Part shown: piece by piece, positions 14,696 to 21,738 of the stretch
Layout: each line of letters starts with the position of its first letter
How positions within the stretch are numbered: position 1 is the first letter of the stretch
Assembly: GCA_910585945.1 (NCBI GenBank)
Contig: CAJUHZ010000033.1
Location: 1-26,779, forward strand
Length of the DNA: 26,779 bases
Reading direction: 5' to 3'
Origin: an uncultured Bilophila sp.
Lineage (GTDB): Bacteria > Desulfobacterota > Desulfovibrionia > Desulfovibrionales > Desulfovibrionaceae
Program-made: the position numbers and the translations under genes
The notes under the pieces: generated by a model
Told to the model about the DNA's origin: nothing
What the model saw: the letters and a program-made list of their open reading frames with translations, nothing else
The model's database searches: none

Positions 14696-15622
14696 ATGTC
14701 CAAAATACACATTACCGCCGCCATTACCGGCGCTATCCACACGCCGACCCTTTCCGAACACCTGCCTGTCACCGAGCAGGAGATCATTGATCAGGCTGTG
14801 GGCGCGTGGGAAGCCGGCGCCGCCGTGGTGCACATCCACGCCCGCGATCCCAAGACGGGCAAGCCGTCCGTGGACAAGGAGACCCTCAAGACCATCGTCT
14901 CGGGCATCAAGGAACGCTGCGATGTGGTCATCTGCGTCACAACCGGAGCGGGCCTCGGCATGAGCATTGAAGAGCGCGTCTCCGGCGTGCCTCTGCTTCA
15001 GCCCGAAATCGCCTCCTGCAATGCGGGTTCGTTCAACTTCTACATCGCGCCGATAGCGGGCAAGCTGACCAATCCGAAATTCGACTGGGAATTGCCCTAT
15101 GTGGAGAATACCGAGGATCTGGTGTTCAGCAACACCTTCCGCGGCATCTCCCAGTATGTGACCACGATGTACGAACATGGAACCCTGCCCGAGTTCGAAG
15201 TCTACGACGTGGGCATGATAAACAACATCAAATACCTGCGCGACAAGGGCGTCATCCGGGGCGTCATCTATATCCAGTTCGTCATGGGCATCATGGGGGG
15301 CCTGCCCGCCACCGTGGACAACCTCGCCTACATGAACAAGACCGCCCGCGAGTTGCTCGGGGAAGGAACCTACGTCTGGTCCTGCGCCGCCGCCGGGCGG
15401 AACCAGTTCAAGCTTGTGCCGGCCGCCATCGCCATGGGCGGGAACGCCCGCGTCGGCCTTGAGGACAACCTGTACCTCCGCCCCGGCGTGCTGGCGAAGA
15501 GCAACGCCGAGCAGGTTGAGCAGATCCGCAGGATCGCTGAACTCATGGGCTACGGCATCGACACGCCTGCCGAGGTTCGCCAGAAGCTGAAGCTGAAGGG
15601 CGGCGACAAGGTCAACTTCTGA
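14696..15622 (+). CDS. Beta-keto acid cleavage enzyme (BKACE, DUF849)
   Basis: Zinc-dependent TIM-barrel enzyme that condenses a beta-keto acid with acetyl-CoA and splits it to acetoacetate and a new acyl-CoA; the type member is Kce of lysine fermentation. The zinc ligands His46 and His48 (VVHIHARDPKTG) fall at the same numbers as in Kce, and the third-ligand region is RVGLEDNLYL (Glu256). Other family segments are TTGAGLGMS, PLLQPEIASCNAGSFN, YDVGMI and FVMGIMGG. At 308 aa it is about 30 residues longer than Kce, with the extra sequence apparently around residues 110-150. The start at 14696 has GGGAGGA upstream; an earlier frame-open ATG lacks one. First gene of a sigma-54 operon with the transporter 36 bp downstream. 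Keto-acid specificity cannot be read off. Confidence 0.93.
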   Translation: MSKIHITAAITGAIHTPTLSEHLPVTEQEIIDQAVGAWEAGAAVVHIHARDPKTGKPSVDKETLKTIVSGIKERCDVVICVTTGAGLGMSIEERVSGVPLLQPEIASCNAGSFNFYIAPIAGKLTNPKFDWELPYVENTEDLVFSNTFRGISQYVTTMYEHGTLPEFEVYDVGMINNIKYLRDKGVIRGVIYIQFVMGIMGGLPATVDNLAYMNKTARELLGEGTYVWSCAAAGRNQFKLVPAAIAMGGNARVGLEDNLYLRPGVLAKSNAEQVEQIRRIAELMGYGIDTPAEVRQKLKLKGGDKVNF

Positions 15623-15658
15623 AGCCGTCAGACCCGACCTCAAGCAAGGAAGGCGCCC

Positions 15659-16984
15659 ATGATCAACAAGATATTGATGTTCTTCGTCAATCTGATGCAG
15701 AAATATCTGCCGGATCCTTTCACCATCGCCTGGCTGATCACTCTGGTGGTGTGCGCTCTGGCGCTCATCTTCACCCCGGCCACGCCGCTCGATCTCGCCA
15801 ACTACTGGGGCAGTTCCTTCTTCGGCATCCTGTCGTTCGCCATGCAGATGGTCATGCTGCTCATCAGCGGTTACGCGCTGGCGTCGGCCCCGATCATCCG
15901 CAAGTGGCTGGCTCGCGTCGCCCTTGTTCCCAAGACGCCGCGCCAGGTCGTGCTCATGGTGGGCTTCATCTCGATGGGGCTTTTTTATCTGAACTGGGGC
16001 CTTGGCCTCATCGCCGCCGCATTTCTTGCCCGGGAAGTCGCCAGGGCGCATCCTCATGTGGATATGCGCGTCATCGTGGCCGCCGGCTTCTCGGGGATCA
16101 TCATCACGCACGGCGGGCTTTCCGCTTCCATCCCGCTGCTCATCAACACGCCCGGGCATTTCCTGGAGAGCGAGATCGGCCTCATTCCCCTGAGTCAAAC
16201 CATCTTCGGCGCGCAAAGCCTGTTCATCACCATTGCGCTCGCCGTCATCATTCCCTTTGTGTGCACGCTCATGCTGCCGAAGGAAGGGGCCATGGTTGCT
16301 GACCCGGCCCTGTTGAAGGAAACTCCGGACACGGCCGGTGAACCCGAAACGACGCAGATTGCGGACAAGCTCGACAACAGCCGGATTCTCAACTGGCTGC
16401 TGGTGGCGATGGGCGTCGCCTACGTCGCCCATTTGTGCTGGGAGGGCAAGTTCAGCCTCAACATCAATCTGCTGGTTTTCATTTTCATCATTCTCGGCAT
16501 CGCCATGCACGGGAGTCTGATCCGCTACAGCCGGGCCTGCGCGCGGGGCGCGTCCACATGCAGCGGCATCATTCTGCAATTCCCCTTCTATGCCGGCATC
16601 ATGGGCATCATGAACGGGAGCGGCCTTGTGGAACTCATTTCGCAACTGCTTCTGGCCCTGGCCAGCCCGCATACCTATGAGCTGTTCTGCTACCTCTCCT
16701 CGCTCATCATCAGCGTCTTCGTTCCCTCGGCGGGCGGACACTGGGTTGTGCAGGCGCCCTTCATGCTGCCCCCCGCGCATGAGCTTGGCGTGCCGATCTG
16801 GAAAGTCGCCATGGGCGTGGCCTGGGGCGAAAGCATCTGGAACGTGGTGTGTCCCTTCTGGGCGTTGCCTCTTCTGGCCATTGCAAAAATCAGCCTGCGT
16901 GACCTGATCGGGTTTACAGTCCTGCTGTTTATCGTGGGCAATCTGGTGGTGTTCGCCGGTTTCTGGATTTTCCCCGGCGTGTAG
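15659..16984 (+). CDS. AtoE-like short-chain fatty acid transporter
   Basis: A 441-aa inner-membrane protein of the SCFA transporter (AtoE) family, which moves short-chain fatty acids such as acetoacetate or butyrate. The N terminus (MQKYLPDPFTIAWLITL) and segments GFISMGLFYLNWGLGLI, ITHGGLSASIPLLINTPGH, FPFYAGIMGIMNGSGL, FVPSAGGHWVVQAPFMLPPA and WGESIWNVVCPFWALPLLAI are typical. About 10-12 membrane helices are visible, with a polar loop near residues 215-240. The start has AAGGAAGG upstream. It is cotranscribed with the BKACE gene. In this context it would import the carboxylic acid substrate or export acetoacetate (inference). A strong hairpin terminator follows. Confidence 0.93.
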   Translation: MINKILMFFVNLMQKYLPDPFTIAWLITLVVCALALIFTPATPLDLANYWGSSFFGILSFAMQMVMLLISGYALASAPIIRKWLARVALVPKTPRQVVLMVGFISMGLFYLNWGLGLIAAAFLAREVARAHPHVDMRVIVAAGFSGIIITHGGLSASIPLLINTPGHFLESEIGLIPLSQTIFGAQSLFITIALAVIIPFVCTLMLPKEGAMVADPALLKETPDTAGEPETTQIADKLDNSRILNWLLVAMGVAYVAHLCWEGKFSLNINLLVFIFIILGIAMHGSLIRYSRACARGASTCSGIILQFPFYAGIMGIMNGSGLVELISQLLLALASPHTYELFCYLSSLIISVFVPSAGGHWVVQAPFMLPPAHELGVPIWKVAMGVAWGESIWNVVCPFWALPLLAIAKISLRDLIGFTVLLFIVGNLVVFAGFWIFPGV

Positions 16985-17006
16985 CCGTACCCCTGTTTCG
17001 TCATTG

Positions 17007-17053
17007 AAAGCGCCGTTCTTCCCGGTATGGATGCCGGAAGGAACGGCGCTTTT
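17007..17053 (+). terminator. Terminator after the transporter gene
   Basis: AAAGCGCCGTTC (17007-17018) pairs perfectly with GAACGGCGCTTT (17041-17052), and the interior CCGG/CCGG pair continues the stem. A short T-run (TTTT, 17050-17053) ends it. The flanking A/T bases on both sides would also allow it to work for the convergent rubrerythrin transcript. Confidence 0.85.
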
Positions 17054-17066
17054 GCTCGCGCGCTGA

Positions 17067-17101
17067 TCCGCGGCCGGCCGGAAAAGCCGGCCTTTCGCGG
17101 A
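17067..17101 (-). terminator. Second hairpin between convergent genes
   Basis: GGCCGGC (17072-17078) and GCCGGCC (17086-17092) form the inner stem; TCCGC (17067-17071) and GCGGA (17097-17101) close the outside. It lies 29 bp past the rubrerythrin stop. There is no T-run, so it may only assist the bidirectional hairpin at 17007-17053. Confidence 0.4.
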
Positions 17102-17129
17102 CAGCGTTTTAATGACGCCTGACCTTGGG

Positions 17130-17621
17130 CTAGGCGATCTTTTCAAACGCCGCGGCGGCCGCGCCGCAGATGGGGCACTTGTCCACCGGGCCTTCGTGCG
17201 TGTAGCCGCAGACCGAACAGACGTAATAATCGACGTTGGGCATGGCCGCGGGGTTTTCCAGAGCCTTCTTGTACAAATTGGCGTGGACTTCTTCCACCTT
17301 GTTGGCGAAGTCGAAATACCTGGCCACGGCGGCGTTGTTTTCCGCCTGGGCTTCCTTGATCATTTCGGGGTACATCTGGGTGAACTCGTGGGTTTCCCCG
17401 GCAATGGCGGCTTCAAGGTTGGCCTTGGTGTCCCCGATAAGCCCCGCGCTGCGAAGGTGGGCATGGGCATGAACCGTTTCGGCGGCGGCGGCGGCGCGGA
17501 AAAGCTTGGCGACCTGGGGCAGGCCTTCCTTGTCGGCCTGCTTGGCGAAGGCGAGATATTTGCGGTTGGCCTGGGATTCGCCGGCAAAGGCGGCCAGCAG
17601 GTTTTCCTGGGTCTTGCTCAT
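17130..17621 (-). CDS. rbr: Rubrerythrin
   Basis: Cytosolic non-haem iron peroxidase that reduces hydrogen peroxide with electrons from rubredoxin-type partners; common in anaerobes. It is 163 aa, the short form. The N-terminal ferritin-like four-helix domain has its di-iron ligands in GES (Glu15), ETVH (Glu48/His51), GETHEF (Glu76/Glu79) and VEEVH (Glu110 or 111/His113). The C-terminal rubredoxin-like domain has Cys135-x2-Cys138 and Cys149-x2-Cys152 (CSVCGY, CPICGA). The start has AAGGAG upstream. It is a single gene, divergent from the YeiH-family gene across a 387-bp gap, with a palindrome at 17656-17670 near its likely promoter. Confidence 0.97.
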   Translation of the reverse strand: MSKTQENLLAAFAGESQANRKYLAFAKQADKEGLPQVAKLFRAAAAAETVHAHAHLRSAGLIGDTKANLEAAIAGETHEFTQMYPEMIKEAQAENNAAVARYFDFANKVEEVHANLYKKALENPAAMPNVDYYVCSVCGYTHEGPVDKCPICGAAAAAFEKIA

Positions 17622-17655
17622 GGGGGAGACTCCTTATAAAGTGAAAATATTAAAT

Positions 17656-17670
17656 CAGGAACGATTCCTG
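17656..17670. promoter_or_regulatory. Candidate operator upstream of rubrerythrin
   Basis: CAGGAA-CGA-TTCCTG, an inverted repeat with 6-base arms flanked by AT-rich TTAAAT and TTTAAT. It is 35-49 bp upstream of the rbr ATG. On the minus strand a weak promoter (TTTACA, 17-base spacer, TAAACA) runs into its edge, so a bound repressor would block it. The regulator is unknown; a peroxide or redox regulator such as PerR is a guess from the target gene. Confidence 0.5.
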
Positions 17671-17874
17671 TTTAATGAATCCCGGCTGGCTTGTAAAGCA
17701 AAATTTTTATCAGCCTCCCGCTTTATTTTCCCCTTGATGGCGGGGGTCACCCCTCGCGGACGGCAAAACGGCAAGAATGTGAATTTCAGCGCTAATAAGA
17801 TCTAATAATGTATACTTATTGCCAATCGCCGGCGGCGCGCTCCCTGTTGCGCGCGAAATCGAGCGGAATGGGTG

Positions 17875-17905
17875 TTGACAGCGCGCGGGCATCCATGCTT
17901 ATGGA
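17875..17905 (+). promoter_or_regulatory. Possible promoter of the YeiH-family gene
   Basis: TTGACA at 17875-17880 is a perfect -35 hexamer. The best -10 candidate, TATGGA at 17900-17905, leaves a long 19-base spacer. A 13-base palindrome, GTAAA-CAT-TTTAC, follows at 17943-17955 and could be an operator within the leader. Only the -35 box is convincing. Confidence 0.35.
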
Positions 17906-18008
17906 AACAATACGTTCAGACCGTGTCGGGGCTGAACGGCTCGTAAACATTTTACCAAAGCTGTGCGTGTCCGGGGGAATGCGCCTATCCGGACGAGGAG
18001 GAGGCTGT

Positions 18009-19739
18009 ATGGCTGAACAAAGCGGCGTTGTTACCGACAACGGACAGGCATCCTGGTCGGATTTGTGGAAAAAGGAAGATTACTGGGCCATCTGGCTCGG
18101 TTTTGCGATCCTGATCGCGGCCATTTTCATCTTCATCAACGGGCCGAAAGAAAATTTCCAGCAGCGCATTGATCAGGCGAACGCGATCATGAAGGCGGAG
18201 GCGGCGAAAGCCCCGTTCAAAACCATCGCGTATCTCGAAGCGCAGAGCGACAAAAAAGCCGCTGTGGGCACGAACCTTCCGGCGGCCAAGGCCATCAAGA
18301 ACTTTATCGCCACGCCCGCGCGCTGGAGCAGCGATCCCCTTGGCGCGCTGTACCTGAGCCCGGCGGAAGCCGACGCGAAGAACGCGGCCAGCAAGGGGAA
18401 AGCCGACGAAGCCAAGGCCAGGGTCGCTGAAACCCTCGCCGCCGCCAAGCTGGCCGAAGGCGCGGCCGCCCTTGCCGAGTACAAGGACGCCAATCTGAAC
18501 AAGATTGCGGAAGAAAGCATCGGCGCATGGGTCAAGGCGAAGGCCGAGGCGAGCAAGGCCGCCGCCACGGTCAAACCCCGGAACCTCTTTACGTCCCTGC
18601 CGCTCCTGATGGTGGCGTTCGGCGTCATGTTCGGCATCGGCGCGTTTTTCATGGGCAAGGATGTGCCCAAGTTCCTTATCGGTTTTGTCGGGCTGTTCAT
18701 CGTGGCGGTGATCGCCATGCTCCTCGGCAACCAGTCCACCATGCGCTATTACGGGCTGGGCGTGGAACCCTGGGCCATCATCATCGGGATGCTCATCGCC
18801 AACACCGTGGGCACGCCCAAATGGATGAAGCCCGCTCTTGAAGTGGAATACTACATCAAGACAGGTCTTGTGCTGCTCGGCGCGGAAGTGCTCTTCGACA
18901 AGATCATCGCCATCGGCATCCCCGGCATTTTCGTGGCCTGGGTGGTGACGCCCATCGTGCTCATCAGCACGTTCATTTTCGGCCAGAAAGTGCTGAAGAT
19001 CGCTTCCCCGACGTTGAACATCACCATTTCGGCCGACATGTCCGTGTGCGGCACCTCGGCGGCCATCGCCACCGCGGCGGCCTGCCGCGCCAAGAAAGAG
19101 GAACTGACCCTGGCCATTGGCCTGTCCATGACCTTTACGGCCATCATGATGGTGGCCCTGCCCGCCTTCATCAAGGCCATCGGCCTGCCCGAAGTGCTCG
19201 GCGGCGCGTGGATCGGCGGTACGGTGGACTCCACCGGCGCGGTTGCCGCGGCCGGGGCCGTTCTGGGCACCAAGGCCATGTATGTGGCGGCCACCATCAA
19301 GATGATCCAGAACGTGCTCATCGGCGTCACCGCCTTTGGCGTGGCCGTGTACTGGTGCACCAAGGTTGAAGTCACGGCCGGGCGCACCGTGGGCCTGATG
19401 GAAATCTGGAACCGCTTCCCCAAATTCGTTATCGGCTTTCTCATCGCTTCCATCGTGTTCTCGATGTACAGCGGTTCCCTGGGGTCGGATCTTGGTTCGG
19501 CCATGGTCAACAACGGCGTGATCAAGGGCATGGAAAGCGGTTTGCGCACCTGGTTCTTCGTGCTGGCCTTCACCGCTATCGGTCTGGCCACCAATTTCAA
19601 GGAACTCGCGCACTACTTCAAGGGCGGCAAGCCCCTCATCCTGTATGTCTGCGGCCAGAGCCTCAATCTGATGCTCACGCTGCTCATGGCGTACATCATG
19701 TTCTATGTGGTCTTCCCTGACATCACGGCCAAAATCTAA
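18009..19739 (+). CDS. YeiH-family (putative sulfate exporter) membrane protein with soluble insertion
   Basis: A 576-aa inner-membrane protein. The C-terminal two thirds (from about residue 195) match the YeiH/PSE family: VEPWAIIIGMLIANTVG, YIKTGLVLLGAEVLFDKI, ISADMSVCGTSAAIATAAA, GGAWIGGTVDSTGAVAAAGA, and the closing GLATNFKELAHYFKGGKPL. Members are annotated as sulfate exporters largely by inference. Unusually, helix 1 (residues 25-44) is followed by about 150 Ala/Lys/Glu-rich residues (45-196), probably helical or coiled-coil, before the next helix. Standard YeiH proteins (about 340 aa) lack this. The start at 18009 has GAGGAGGAGG upstream; the frame is open further upstream without a ribosome-binding site. 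A strong terminator follows. In a sulfur-reducing anaerobe it could handle sulfur oxyanions (inference). Confidence 0.87.
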   Translation: MAEQSGVVTDNGQASWSDLWKKEDYWAIWLGFAILIAAIFIFINGPKENFQQRIDQANAIMKAEAAKAPFKTIAYLEAQSDKKAAVGTNLPAAKAIKNFIATPARWSSDPLGALYLSPAEADAKNAASKGKADEAKARVAETLAAAKLAEGAAALAEYKDANLNKIAEESIGAWVKAKAEASKAAATVKPRNLFTSLPLLMVAFGVMFGIGAFFMGKDVPKFLIGFVGLFIVAVIAMLLGNQSTMRYYGLGVEPWAIIIGMLIANTVGTPKWMKPALEVEYYIKTGLVLLGAEVLFDKIIAIGIPGIFVAWVVTPIVLISTFIFGQKVLKIASPTLNITISADMSVCGTSAAIATAAACRAKKEELTLAIGLSMTFTAIMMVALPAFIKAIGLPEVLGGAWIGGTVDSTGAVAAAGAVLGTKAMYVAATIKMIQNVLIGVTAFGVAVYWCTKVEVTAGRTVGLMEIWNRFPKFVIGFLIASIVFSMYSGSLGSDLGSAMVNNGVIKGMESGLRTWFFVLAFTAIGLATNFKELAHYFKGGKPLILYVCGQSLNLMLTLLMAYIMFYVVFPDITAKI

Positions 19740-19751
19740 AGCCTGAACCGG

Positions 19752-19782
19752 GCCGGGGCGGAATGCCGCCCCGGCTTTTTTT
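19752..19782 (+). terminator. Intrinsic terminator after the YeiH-family gene
   Basis: GCCGGGGCGG (19752-19761), loop AATG, CCGCCCCGGC (19766-19775): a perfect 10-bp stem followed by seven T (19776-19782). Confidence 0.95.
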
Positions 19783-19850
19783 CTTGCCGGTTCATGGCTT
19801 CGCGACTCGCATCCGATTCGTATCCGATTCGCACCAAGGGGACGCTCGCC

Positions 19851-20120
19851 ATGTTTCAATCGCTTCCCCCGCGCGCGCGGGGTTTCGCCAAACTGGCTCT
19901 TGGCGTTTTCAGCATCTGGTTTATCCTCTGGGTGGCGACGCCGTTCTGGGTGTCGTTCAGCCCGCTGCATCAGCAGTTCGCTGCGGCGCAGGAGGAGCAC
20001 GGCGTGCCTATTGGCGCACTGTATTACAACGACCTTCCTTTCATCAATGAAGCCGCCATGACGCTCAACGACACATGGCGGTACCTGCCGCGCGGCCCGA
20101 AGCCGGAAGCCGCGCGCTGA
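19851..20120 (+). CDS. Small one-pass membrane protein, unknown function
   Basis: 89 aa. I do not recognise a family. A basic N terminus (SLPPRARGFAK) is followed by one hydrophobic segment, about residues 14-36 (LALGVFSIWFILWVATPFWV), then a polar tail of about 50 residues containing HGVPIGALYYNDLPFINEA. It is probably a type II or signal-anchored inner-membrane protein with the tail outside. The start at 19851 has AAGGGGAC upstream; the frame is open to an ATG at 19794, but that lies beside the terminator and lacks a site. It precedes the glycosyltransferase gene by 85 bp on the same strand and may share its transcript. Confidence 0.65.
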   Translation: MFQSLPPRARGFAKLALGVFSIWFILWVATPFWVSFSPLHQQFAAAQEEHGVPIGALYYNDLPFINEAAMTLNDTWRYLPRGPKPEAAR

Positions 20121-20205
20121 CGGCGCGGCTGTCGGGAAGCTCCGCCCCTGAGCGCATCGCGGGGCGGATGCCGGACACACGGGCGGATGCCTTGGGAGGT
20201 GTGGG

Positions 20206-21399
20206 ATGATCGTCAACGAGCGTCGGGCAGGGCTTCCCCTATTCCATGCGCAGCCGGTGCGGAGCAGAATCCATTCTCTCCTGAACGTGACATGCAGGAA
20301 GATGCTGCCGCGCAAGACGCGCGTCTCCCTCATTGAGTTTTTTGAGCGCCTGGTTTTTCCGAACGTCGTGGCGCTGAACGCGCAGTCCCCCGCCGGCTCC
20401 GTTGCGCCGGAGCGCGCCCCGGCTGACCTGTGGACGCGCGAGGTTCTCTGCCCTCCCGTTTCGGTCAGGCCGGCCCCCTTCCCCGGTTCGGATCTCTTGC
20501 CCGCCGCGTTTGCGGAGGAAACGACTTTCGGGGAATTCGCCGTCCTTGCCATCCCCGAAGGGGCACTGTGCGGCAACATCATCCTGGACAGGAACAATTG
20601 CCCTGTCCCCGGCCTGACGCTTGCGCGCATTGTATCGTCACAGTCCCGCCGGGACGCGACAATGCGAACCTTGCCGCCGCGGCGCATTGACGCGGATGTC
20701 GTCGCTGTCGGCAATACCTACCTGGATAATTATTTTCACTGGCTGCACGATATTGTCGCCGCGATTCTTTTCCTGCCGGATTACAGGGATCGTCTGTATT
20801 GCGGGCCGATCCGGCATCATTATCAGATGGAATGTCTTGAACTGCTGGGCATACGGCGGGATCAGGTGATCAACCTTTACCCCGGAGAGTGCTTGCGCTT
20901 CAATTCCGTATTGGCGTTCACCGCGCCGCAACAGGGGCATCCGGAACTTGTACGCCGGCTCTCCCGCCTTGAACAGGAAACGCGCACTACCCCGAAGCGC
21001 ATCTATATCAGCCGTGAGGACGCAAAAAAGCGCCGCGCCATCAGCAATGAAGAAGAACTGAACGCCCTGCTTGAACGGCATGGCTTCATCAGGATATCGT
21101 TTTCCGAACTTCCGGTGAGGGAACAGATCGCGCACATGCGCGGCGCGGAAGCTGTCGTCATGCCGCAAGGCGCGGCGGTGACGAACATGGCGTTCTGTTC
21201 GCCGCATACAAAGGTGCTCGAACTGTATTCACCGAAATTTCTGATCACCCTCGGGCCGCTGTTTGCCAGAGCATTGGGGCATACGCGCTATCAGGCCGTG
21301 ATCGGAGCGGAAGCCGATCCGGATCGGGAGGGGGCGACGGCGCATTTCAGGATGGATCTCGGGGCTGTTGAGGCGGCTCTGAAGGCGTTTTCACTGTAG
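20206..21399 (+). CDS. Family 61 glycosyltransferase (DUF563)
   Basis: 397 aa, soluble or peripheral. The C-terminal half carries the GT61 hallmarks: DNYFHWLHDIV near residue 175, KRIYISREDAKKRRAISNEEEL near 267, and the EQIAHMRGAEAVVMPQGAAVTNM block near 303-325, ending with ELYSPKF. The N-terminal 100 residues are not conserved-looking. Family members transfer sugars during surface polysaccharide or glycoprotein synthesis. No other polysaccharide genes are visible, so this looks like an orphan; the acceptor is unknown. Glycosylation of the flagellin in the same window is possible but rests only on co-occurrence. The ATG at 20206 has GGGAGGTG upstream. Confidence 0.85.
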   Translation: MIVNERRAGLPLFHAQPVRSRIHSLLNVTCRKMLPRKTRVSLIEFFERLVFPNVVALNAQSPAGSVAPERAPADLWTREVLCPPVSVRPAPFPGSDLLPAAFAEETTFGEFAVLAIPEGALCGNIILDRNNCPVPGLTLARIVSSQSRRDATMRTLPPRRIDADVVAVGNTYLDNYFHWLHDIVAAILFLPDYRDRLYCGPIRHHYQMECLELLGIRRDQVINLYPGECLRFNSVLAFTAPQQGHPELVRRLSRLEQETRTTPKRIYISREDAKKRRAISNEEELNALLERHGFIRISFSELPVREQIAHMRGAEAVVMPQGAAVTNMAFCSPHTKVLELYSPKFLITLGPLFARALGHTRYQAVIGAEADPDREGATAHFRMDLGAVEAALKAFSL

Positions 21400-21738
21400 G
21401 GCATCCACTACGGCTCCTGTCCTCTGCCTGCGTCAAAAAGACTTTTTATTCCGGTCAAGTGCCATACGAGTACATTCCCTTCACAAAAAGCCTTTTCCCT
21501 TGCGGAGAACAACATTTCTCGTAGTGTGACCACGCCGTAGTCAACACCTGCTGCAAGGCCGTTTTTGCGTCCGGCGGGGCTGCAAGGAGAACGCGCCCTT
21601 GCGGCATGTTCAATACAGCATCGCCCAATGGCTGTCTTGCCGGCTGAAACCTCCGGCTTTGGCAGTCGGCGCTTCAATGGACAGCGCCGGCTGGCGCGTT
21701 GACCACGCCGGCGCATGCGGGGCTGAAGGCGGCAGACC
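21400..21738. other. Gene-free gap between convergent genes
   Basis: 339 bp with no supported gene. It contains repeat copy C (21559-21612), a direct repeat GCTGCAAGG on either side of that core, small inverted repeats around GTAG/CTAC near 21396-21415, and GCCGGC-type short hairpins near 21640-21700. No clear T-run terminator was seen. Confidence 0.6.
21559..21612 (+). repeat. Dispersed intergenic repeat, copy C
   Basis: Core 21559-21586 (contains TTGCGTCCGGCGGGGCTGCA) followed by GCATGTTCA at 21604-21612. It matches copy B over both segments, and copy A over the core only. Confidence 0.7.

Noticed and set aside
14390..17146. 918-codon minus-strand frame opposite BKACE and the transporter
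   Set aside because: His/Arg/Asp/Gly-rich shadow with no motifs; the plus-strand genes here are unambiguous family members with good ribosome-binding sites.
17985..20714. 909-codon minus-strand frame opposite the YeiH-family gene and its neighbours
   Set aside because: Spans a strong plus-strand terminator and several genes, and reads as charged low-complexity sequence; a shadow frame.
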